Shown here one piece after another: positions 1 through 4,950 of a DNA stretch of 5,537 nt (position 1 is its first letter; every line of letters begins with the position of its first letter). Under the pieces are notes generated by a model. It was not told the DNA's origin. It saw only the letters and a program-made list of their open reading frames with translations, and made no database searches. Source of the stretch: JAEZFI01 sp044508215 (GTDB taxonomy: Bacteria; Actinomycetota; Acidimicrobiia; Acidimicrobiales; Microtrichaceae); assembly GCA_044508215.1 (NCBI GenBank), contig JBIQID010000161.1, forward strand, positions 1 through 5,537. The letters run 5' to 3'. The position numbers and the translations under genes were made by a program.

Positions 1-407
1 CCGAGGGACGGCGGGCAGTCGATGACCACCATGTCGGCACGGACGCCGTCGAGCGCGACGGCGAGGCGGTCCTGGGCGCCGATCGGATCGGTGGCCAGCT
101 GCATCTCCCGGCCTGCCAGCGCCGGCCCGGAGGGAGCCACGCGGACGCGGCCGGGTCCGTCGATCTCCCAGGCCGAGTCGACGATCACCTCCGCGAGCGC
201 GCCGGGACGATCGGCGGCGAGCGCGTCGTCGATGGTGCGGCGGGCATCCCAGACGCCGAGCCCCGTCGTGGCGTTCGCCTGGGGATCCAGGTCGACCACC
301 AGCACGTCGCGTCCTCGGCGGGCGGCGGCGGCCGCCAGACCGAGCGCGACGGTGGTCTTGCCGACCCCGCCCTTCTGGTTCACGGCTGCGAGGATCACGA
401 CCGCCAC
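1..407 (-). CDS. ParA/Soj-family P-loop ATPase, N-terminal part (cut by left edge)
   Basis: This is the first 135 residues of a ParA/MinD-superfamily ATPase, a cytoplasmic protein that dimerises on ATP and moves or positions cargo (chromosome or plasmid origins, or other complexes). I translated it from the reverse strand. Residues 10-19 read NQKGGVGKTT, the deviant Walker A with the signature lysine K12 and the P-loop lysine K17. Residues 34-42 (VLVVDLDPQ) are the A' motif, and residues 125-135 (MVVIDCPPSLG) are Walker B. There is no N-terminal HTH extension, so it is the short, Soj-like form rather than a P1-type plasmid ParA. The start is GTG at 405-407. An in-frame GTG at 420-422 lies inside the only SD-like run (AGGGAGG, 422-428), and that run is 14 nt from the chosen start, which is long. 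The C-terminal half and any parB lie outside the window, so chromosomal Soj, an orphan ParA or another positioning ATPase all remain possible. Confidence 0.93.
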   Translation of the reverse strand, partial: MAVVILAAVNQKGGVGKTTVALGLAAAAARRGRDVLVVDLDPQANATTGLGVWDARRTIDDALAADRPGALAEVIVDSAWEIDGPGRVRVAPSGPALAGREMQLATDPIGAQDRLAVALDGVRADMVVIDCPPSL

Positions 408-466
408 GCTACTGCGGGGCACCTCCCTGATCGTGGTACCTCTGCGCGGACTGGGGCTCCGCGCGG

Positions 467-500
467 CGGCACCGGCCTACGCTGCCCCGACCCGGTGCCG
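467..500. repeat. Perfect 9-bp inverted repeat between parA-like gene and mutM
   Basis: CGGCACCGG at 467-475 is the exact reverse complement of CCGGTGCCG at 492-500, with a 16-nt spacer. It lies in the 128-bp divergent intergenic region (408-535), ending 35 nt before the mutM ATG. The spacer contains TACGCT (478-483), which fits TAnnnT as a possible mutM -10 box, but no TTGACA-like -35 is found at the right distance. The repeat could be an operator, a hairpin in the mutM leader or a chance GC palindrome. I see nothing else supportable in this intergenic stretch, and no clear promoter for the minus-strand ATPase. Confidence 0.4.
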
Positions 501-535
501 GTCCCACCCGCACGTGCCCGGCCGGGTCCGCCGCC

Positions 536-1378
536 ATGCCAGAGCTGCCCGAGGTCGAGACCATCCGCCGCCAGCTCGATCCACAGCTCCGCGGCCGCGA
601 GGTGGTGGAGACCTGGGCGTTCCCCCACCCGAAGTTCGAGCCGGCCGACCTCGTGGCGGGTGGACGCCTCGACGGGGTCGGCCGTCGCGGCAAGTACCTG
701 ATCATCTCCTTCGACGGTCCGGACGGCCCGCGCGACCTCGTGGTCCACCTCGGCATGACCGGCTCGCTGCGAGTGCGCGGCGCGGCCGAGCGGGACGACC
801 CGTACGACCGGGCCCGGTGGCGGTTCGCCGACGGCGACGTCCTGGCCTACCGGGACGTCCGGCGCTTCGGGCGGCTGGCCGTGGTCGGGAGGGGCTCGGC
901 CCCGCCCGGCAGCACCCTCGCCCGGCAGGGGCCCGAGCCCTGGGACCCCTCGCTCGACGACGGCGGGCTCTGGCGGGCGCTGCGCCGGAGCGACCGCCAG
1001 GTGAAGACGCAGCTGCTCTCGCAGATACCGCTCGCCGGCGTCGGCAACATCTACGCCGACGAGGCGCTCTGGGCGGCACGCATCCACCCGGCTCGGCGAT
1101 CGATCACCCGGCGCCAAGCCGAGGAACTGCTCGCCGCCGTGCGCGCCGCGCTCGAGGACGGCATCCGCCACGGCGGGACGACCTTGCGGGACTACGTGGA
1201 CGCCACGGGTGGCAGCGGCGAGAACCAGCACCACCTGCGCTGCTACGGACGGGCGGGCGAGCCGTGCGAGCGGTGCGCAACGACCCTCGTGCGCACCCTG
1301 GTGGACGCTCGCTCATCCACCTTCTGCCCTCGCTGCCAGCCGCGGCCCCGCGCTCGACCGGCACGACCCGCCAGCTGA
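536..1378 (+). CDS. mutM: Formamidopyrimidine-DNA glycosylase (Fpg/MutM), bifunctional 8-oxoguanine glycosylase / AP lyase
   Basis: This base-excision repair enzyme removes 8-oxoguanine and formamidopyrimidines and then cuts the abasic site by beta,delta-elimination. The 280-residue protein has the usual family length. It opens with MPELPEVETI: after Met removal, Pro2 is the Schiff-base nucleophile and Glu3 the general acid, so the ATG at 536 is fixed even though no SD precedes it. The beta-hairpin lysine is K53 (RRGKYL). HLGMTG (71-76) supplies the intercalating Met74, and DVRRFG (107-112) supplies Arg109 and Phe111; together these match the E. coli void-filling triad. GVGNIYADEALW (168-179) is the H2TH region. 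GGTTLRDYVD (213-222) is typical of Fpg rather than Nei. The C-terminal zinc finger has Cys244, Cys247, Cys264 and Cys267, with R259 in the finger loop. A short Arg/Pro/Ala tail follows. It is transcribed away from the ATPase gene and followed by 122 bp of non-coding DNA. All catalytic residues are present, so it should be active. Confidence 0.97.
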   Translation: MPELPEVETIRRQLDPQLRGREVVETWAFPHPKFEPADLVAGGRLDGVGRRGKYLIISFDGPDGPRDLVVHLGMTGSLRVRGAAERDDPYDRARWRFADGDVLAYRDVRRFGRLAVVGRGSAPPGSTLARQGPEPWDPSLDDGGLWRALRRSDRQVKTQLLSQIPLAGVGNIYADEALWAARIHPARRSITRRQAEELLAAVRAALEDGIRHGGTTLRDYVDATGGSGENQHHLRCYGRAGEPCERCATTLVRTLVDARSSTFCPRCQPRPRARPARPAS

Positions 1379-1420
1379 CCGAGCGTCGCTGCGGCGCCGC
1401 GTCGGCTCCGGCCGCGCGCG

Positions 1421-1457
1421 TTGGCGCCACCTCGCGACCGTGTTACGGTTTCGTGAC
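1421..1457 (+). promoter_or_regulatory. Candidate promoter of the coiled-coil peptidase gene, with overlapping GTNAC direct repeat
   Basis: A sigma-70-like arrangement is visible: TTGGCG (1421-1426), exactly 17 nt of spacer, then TACGGT (1444-1449). TGT directly before the hexamer makes an extended -10 (TGTTACGGT, 1441-1449). Transcription would start near 1456, leaving a leader of about 45 nt before the ATG at 1501. Overlapping the -10 is a direct repeat, GTTAC (1442-1446) and GTGAC (1453-1457), one helical turn (11 bp) apart. This resembles sites of OmpR-type actinobacterial regulators such as MtrA. The rest of 1379-1500 shows only a short GC palindrome (1391-1400) and no convincing terminator for mutM. 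Confidence 0.55.
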
Positions 1458-1500
1458 GAAGCGTCGCTCTTCCCTCCCGCGACCCCTCCTCAAACACCGC

Positions 1501-2811
1501 ATGCACCACATCTCGGACAGAAGAGCGGCTGCGGCCGCAACCACTGGTCGGATCCGCAGCGCTCGGCTCACCCGTGCGCGTGCGCTCGCCGCAGCGGCGC
1601 TCGTCGCCGCGCTCGTGCCCATGGCGCAGCCGGCACCGGCCGCGGCGGCGCAGAAGCCGCCGAGCATCAAGGACCTCCAGTCGCAGCGCGAGAAGGTCCG
1701 GGCGGATGCCGCCCGCAAGGCGAGCGAGCTGAACGTGCTGAAGGCGAACGACGCCGAGCTCAGCCGTGCCCTGCAGGCACTCGCCAACGACGTGGCGACC
1801 CAGCAGGCGCTCCTCGAGGACGCGGAGGCCGCTGCTGCCCGCGCGGATGAGGAGGTGGCTGCCGCCGACGCCGCGCTCGCCCAGTCCGAGGAGGAGCTGG
1901 CGGCACTGCGCAGCAACATCCGCAACGAGGCGATCGAGCAGTACGTGAGCGCCCCCCGCGACGACGAGTGGTCGGTCTTCGCAGGAGGCGACCCGAACGA
2001 CGCGCTCGCCCGCCGCACGATCCTCCAGCTCCGCTCGACGCGCAGCCAGGACTCGGCCGAGCAGTACCGCTCCATCCAGGAGGACCTCGCCCGCCAGCGG
2101 CAGGAGAAGTCCGACGCGCAGCGGCGAGCCCAAGAGCAGCGCACCGCCGTGCAGGAGCGCCTCCAGTCGCTGCAGGCGTCGCAGGAGCAGCAGGCGTCCG
2201 TCCAGGCCGAGATCGACGACCGCATCGACCACGCCCTCGCCGAGGCGGCGGCGCTCGCCGAGTCGGATGCAGCGCTCTCCGGTGAGATCACGAAGCGGCA
2301 GGCCGAGCTCGCCCGGCAGATCGAGGCCGCGCGCAAGGCGGCCGCAGCCCGCAACGCCGCCGCCGCCCGCACGGCACCGCGCCCGAGCCGCTCCGGTGGT
2401 GGGGCTCCGCTGATCACCGACGGCGCCGGGATCGTCTCCGTCGACGGCATCCGCGTGCACTCGAGCATCGCCGACCAGCTCGGCCGCATGCTCGCCGCCG
2501 CCCGAGCCGACGGCATCCACCTCACCGGCGGCGGCTACCGCGACCCGGCAGCCCAGATCGCCGTCCGGCGCAACAACTGCGGCTCGTCGCACTACGCGAT
2601 CTACGAGGCGCCGTCCTCGTACTGCCGCCCGCCGACCGCTCCCCCCGGCCGGTCACAGCACGAGCGTGGCCTGGCGATCGACTTCAGCCAGAACGGCCGC
2701 ACGCTGAACCGGAGCTCCTCCGGCTTCGCGTGGCTCAAGGCCAACGCGGCGAGCTACGGCTTCTACAACCTGCCGTCGGAGCCGTGGCACTGGTCGACCA
2801 CCGGCAACTGA
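1501..2811 (+). CDS. Secreted coiled-coil protein with C-terminal VanY-type D-Ala-D-Ala carboxypeptidase (LAS, M15) domain
   Basis: This predicted exported peptidoglycan peptidase has 436 residues. An Arg-rich n-region (about 1-27) is followed by a hydrophobic Ala/Leu/Val segment (28-40) and an Ala-rich c-region, with likely cleavage near A50/Q51. Residues about 55-150 and 180-285 are heptad-like, Glu/Gln/Ala-rich helices separated by a short non-helical stretch (about 151-178). That layout recalls PcsB/RipA-type hydrolases. A Pro/Ser/Gly linker (about 292-301) leads to the catalytic domain. There GYRD (345-348) and SQHERGLAID (385-394) give zinc ligands His387 and Asp394, while EPWHW (427-431) gives catalytic Glu427 and ligand His430. 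Cys360 and Cys375 could form a disulfide. The reading frame is open far upstream across mutM, but ATG 1501 is the best start: it lies just upstream of the signal peptide and about 45 nt after the promoter. GTG 1453 lies inside the promoter. No SD is seen. Substrate (D,D versus L,D or endopeptidase) is inferred from motif similarity only. Confidence 0.9.
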   Translation: MHHISDRRAAAAATTGRIRSARLTRARALAAAALVAALVPMAQPAPAAAAQKPPSIKDLQSQREKVRADAARKASELNVLKANDAELSRALQALANDVATQQALLEDAEAAAARADEEVAAADAALAQSEEELAALRSNIRNEAIEQYVSAPRDDEWSVFAGGDPNDALARRTILQLRSTRSQDSAEQYRSIQEDLARQRQEKSDAQRRAQEQRTAVQERLQSLQASQEQQASVQAEIDDRIDHALAEAAALAESDAALSGEITKRQAELARQIEAARKAAAARNAAAARTAPRPSRSGGGAPLITDGAGIVSVDGIRVHSSIADQLGRMLAAARADGIHLTGGGYRDPAAQIAVRRNNCGSSHYAIYEAPSSYCRPPTAPPGRSQHERGLAIDFSQNGRTLNRSSSGFAWLKANAASYGFYNLPSEPWHWSTTGN

Positions 2812-2822
2812 CGGGCACCCCT

Positions 2823-2852
2823 GCAGCGGAACCCTGATCGAGGGCTCGCTGC
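2823..2852. terminator. Candidate bidirectional terminator hairpin between convergent genes
   Basis: Between the convergent stops at 2811 and 2868, GCAGCG (2823-2828) pairs with CGCTGC (2847-2852). Inside that, CCCT (2832-2835) pairs with AGGG (2841-2844) around a GATCG loop, with a small internal bulge (GAA / CT). The fold is symmetric, so it would form in both transcripts. There is no U-tract on either side, so it would be a non-canonical terminator of the kind common in high-GC actinobacteria. The fold is read by eye and no energy was computed. Confidence 0.5.
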
Positions 2853-2867
2853 GTCACGGATACCGGG

Positions 2868-4721
2868 TCAGGGCTCCTTCGTGCCGTTGCGGGGTCGTGT
2901 CGGTGGAGCCCAACGGCCAGCGGTCTCCGATCCGACGCTCCCACCGGTGGGCGGGAGGCGGAAGAGCGACGTCCGCCCCGACGGCCCGGCAGGCCCCTCG
3001 GCCGACGCGGCGGGCTGCGGCGTCGCACGCGACCGCACGTCCGGAGCCGGATCGTCCGCACCGGGCGGGGTGTCGCGGCCGGTGTGCAGCGCGTGGATCG
3101 GAGGGCTGGGCGCCCGCGTGGCGAAGACCTTGCCGGCCAGCTCCTGATCGGCGAGCACCACGCGGTCGCGACCTTCTTCCTTCGCGGTGAGCAGGCCGGC
3201 GTCGGCGACCCGGAGGATCGACTCCACGTCGTCGCCCATCGCCGACGACGCCACGCCGAAGCTGCACGTGAAGGGAGGCAGGCCGCTCTCACCGAGCGTC
3301 TCCGCGAGGGCCGAGCGGATCCGCTCGATCACCTCGAGCGCCCGTTCCATGTCCGTCTCCGGGTAGACGAGCACGAACTCCTCGCCACCGATGCGGGCCA
3401 CGATGTCGTGGCCGCGCACGTTGTCGGACAGCACCTCGGCGAAGAGTCGCAGCGCCCGGTCCCCCACCTCGTGGCCGAAGTTGTCGTTCAGCAGCTTGAA
3501 GCGGTCGATGTCGGCCATCACCACGACGAACGGCGTGGAGCGGCGGATCAGGTCGCCCATGGCGGTCTCGAGCGAGCGGCGGTTCGCCACGCCCGTGAGC
3601 GTGTCGGTGCCGGCCTGCTGACGGGACCGCTCGAGCGTGCGGATCGCCGCGACCCGGGTGCCGGCGCGGCTCGCGAGCGACACCAACTGCTCCACCGTCG
3701 ACGTCGACGGCGGCTCACCGGGCTCGGCCGTGGCGTGCAGCACGCCGATCACAGCACCGCCGGACGCCATGGGCACGCACGCCGCCGACCGGGGTCCGGA
3801 CGGCCGGTCCCTCATGAGCGGGCAGGTGTTGAGCGCGTCGGGGTGCTCCCAGGTGACGGCGCGGCCCCACCGGATCGCGACGCAATCGCCGAGGTCCGCC
3901 ACGGGGCAGTTCGGGGCACCGCCGTTCGGGTTGGTCACCATCTGGTGGAGCATCGTGGAGCCCGCCGAGCTCACGAGCAGCTCGGCCGGGGTGCCGGGGA
4001 CGAACATGCCGAGGGCGTGCTCCATGATCCGGTGGACGTCCGCCTCGTCGGGCGCGATCTCGAGCGCCTCCGACACGATCCGCAGCTGGGTGATCCGCTC
4101 GCTGTCCGACGCCATGGCCCGGATCCGCTCGGCCGTCCCGTCGGCCAGCTGGTTGAAGCTGCGGGCGAGCACGCCCACCTCGTCGAAGGCCTCGGGAGCC
4201 CGGCTGTGGAGGTCGCCGTCGCCGAAGCGGCGCATGACCTGGCCGAGCGAGCGGGTGGAGCGCGTGATGGCGCGGGCGAGGGCCAGGGTGGCCAGCACGA
4301 TCGCGACGGCCCCGAGNNNNNNNNNNNNNNNNNNNNNNNNNNNNNNNNNNNNNNNNNNNNNNNNNNNNNNNNNNNNNNNNNNNNNNNNNNNNNNNNNNNN
4401 NNNNNNNNNNNNNNNNGCGGGCGGCACGCGGCTCGCCACGTCGCGGACGCCGTCGAGCGCCCGCGCCGCGACCTCGTTGCGCCGCCGTGCCTCGGCGACG
4501 CGGACCACCTCGCGGTCGGCGTCCCGCATCGCCGACAACCCGTCGAGCGCGGCGGCGCCGGCCGCGACGAGCACCACCACACCGATCACCGCGAGGAGCA
4601 CCAGGCGCGACCGCAGCGTGGTGCGACGCCAGGGCGACGGGTCCCGGGGCCCACCGTTGGAGGGCGCCTCGGCCGGGCCACCTCGGACGAAGAGGGGCGT
4701 GCGGACGACGTCCGCGCTCAT
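2868..4721 (-). CDS. Membrane-bound diguanylate cyclase, HAMP-GAF-GGDEF (interrupted by assembly gap)
   Basis: This protein is predicted to make c-di-GMP from two GTP at the inner face of the membrane. It reads as 617 residues including 34 unknown ones (102-135). A basic cytoplasmic N-terminus is followed by TM1 (about 40-58), then the start of a helical extracytoplasmic sensor (59-101) cut by the gap. TM2 (about 136-148) and HAMP (about 149-203) follow. A GAF domain (about 212-365) carries Cys272, Cys280, Cys300 and Cys315. GGDEF spans about 368-525: DTLTGVANRR (373-382), metal-site D404 in DIDRFK, N412 in NDNFGH, active-site GGEEF (445-449) and an RxxD inhibitory I-site (436-439). It therefore looks catalytically competent and feedback-inhibited. 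A roughly 90-residue Pro/Ala/Ser-rich tail follows the catalytic domain. ATG 4721 is the first usable start, with GGTGG 7 nt upstream. The two halves share a frame only if the real gap length matches 100 modulo 3. The sensed signal is unknown. Confidence 0.9.
   Translation of the reverse strand: MSADVVRTPLFVRGGPAEAPSNGGPRDPSPWRRTTLRSRLVLLAVIGVVVLVAAGAAALDGLSAMRDADREVVRVAEARRRNEVAARALDGVRDVASRVPPXXXXXXXXXXXXXXXXXXXXXXXXXXXXXXXXXXLGAVAIVLATLALARAITRSTRSLGQVMRRFGDGDLHSRAPEAFDEVGVLARSFNQLADGTAERIRAMASDSERITQLRIVSEALEIAPDEADVHRIMEHALGMFVPGTPAELLVSSAGSTMLHQMVTNPNGGAPNCPVADLGDCVAIRWGRAVTWEHPDALNTCPLMRDRPSGPRSAACVPMASGGAVIGVLHATAEPGEPPSTSTVEQLVSLASRAGTRVAAIRTLERSRQQAGTDTLTGVANRRSLETAMGDLIRRSTPFVVVMADIDRFKLLNDNFGHEVGDRALRLFAEVLSDNVRGHDIVARIGGEEFVLVYPETDMERALEVIERIRSALAETLGESGLPPFTCSFGVASSAMGDDVESILRVADAGLLTAKEEGRDRVVLADQELAGKVFATRAPSPPIHALHTGRDTPPGADDPAPDVRSRATPQPAASAEGPAGPSGRTSLFRLPPTGGSVGSETAGRWAPPTRPRNGTKEP
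4317..4416. other. Assembly gap of 100 N inside the diguanylate cyclase gene
   Basis: Exactly 100 consecutive N separate the sensor start from TM2 of the cyclase. A round 100 is a common placeholder for a gap of unknown size. TM1 and TM2 flank the gap, and two-TM sensors usually carry a periplasmic domain of 100 or more residues. Only about 43 sensor residues are visible, so the true missing sequence is probably longer than 100 nt. Confidence 0.95.
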
Positions 4722-4792
4722 CGCTCGACCACCGGTCCACAGGGGCGTCCGATCGTCCGCGACACGGCAGCGAAGCTCCCCAGCACTTCTCG

Positions 4793-4802
4793 AACGGTAA
4801 CA
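4793..4802 (-). promoter_or_regulatory. Candidate extended -10 element for the diguanylate cyclase gene
   Basis: Read on the minus strand, 4802 to 4793 is TGTTACCGTT. TACCGT (4799-4794) fits TAnnnT, and the preceding TGT makes an extended -10. No good -35 hexamer is seen at 16-18 nt, which extended -10 promoters can tolerate. A start near 4787 would give a leader of about 65 nt before ATG 4721. The element differs by one base from the one before the peptidase gene (1441-1450) and sits in the most A/T-rich patch of this intergenic region. Confidence 0.4.
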
Positions 4803-4925
4803 AAATGTGTCGAGGGTGCCCGAATGTGGTTCAGTGCACTGCGGATGGTGGCAGGGCGCCCCGCAGCGGGTACGGCGCCTCGCAGGGTCGCCGTGCCGGA
4901 TCGCACCCGACCGACGAGCCGTTGG

Positions 4926-4950
4926 CTGGAGGACGGTTGTCTGGAGGACG
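4926..4950 (+). repeat. Short direct repeat CTGGAGGACG with duplicated SD core near the start of the Gfo/Idh-like gene
   Basis: CTGGAGGACG occurs at 4926-4935 and again at 4941-4950, a 15-bp period. Each copy carries GGAGG, a good SD core (4928-4932 and 4943-4947). The first copy is 4 nt before the in-frame TTG at 4937. The second is 8 nt before GTG 4956, which is in a different frame from the gene. The remaining intergenic DNA back to 4722 shows no other gene, and I find no clear promoter pointing right. Confidence 0.55.

Noticed and set aside
22..1500. Upstream extension of the peptidase reading frame, which stays open from position 22
   Set aside because: It runs antisense to the ParA-like gene and out of frame through mutM, both with invariant motifs. 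The signal peptide and promoter place the true start at 1501.
1243..2592. 449-residue minus-strand open frame opposite the peptidase gene
   Set aside because: Low-complexity Arg/Gly/Ala/Val-rich translation with no domain; it mirrors a gene with clear catalytic motifs. Long antisense frames are expected at this GC.
4797..4811. Possible second GTNAC tandem site (GTAAC then GTGTC) before the cyclase
   Set aside because: The second half-site has a mismatch and the spacing is 10 rather than 11 bp, so only the single GTTAC/GTAAC is supportable.
4832..4841. Perfect palindrome CAGTGCACTG in the divergent intergenic region
   Set aside because: A single 10-bp palindrome is expected several times in 5.5 kb by chance. 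It has no partner site and no clear position relative to a promoter.
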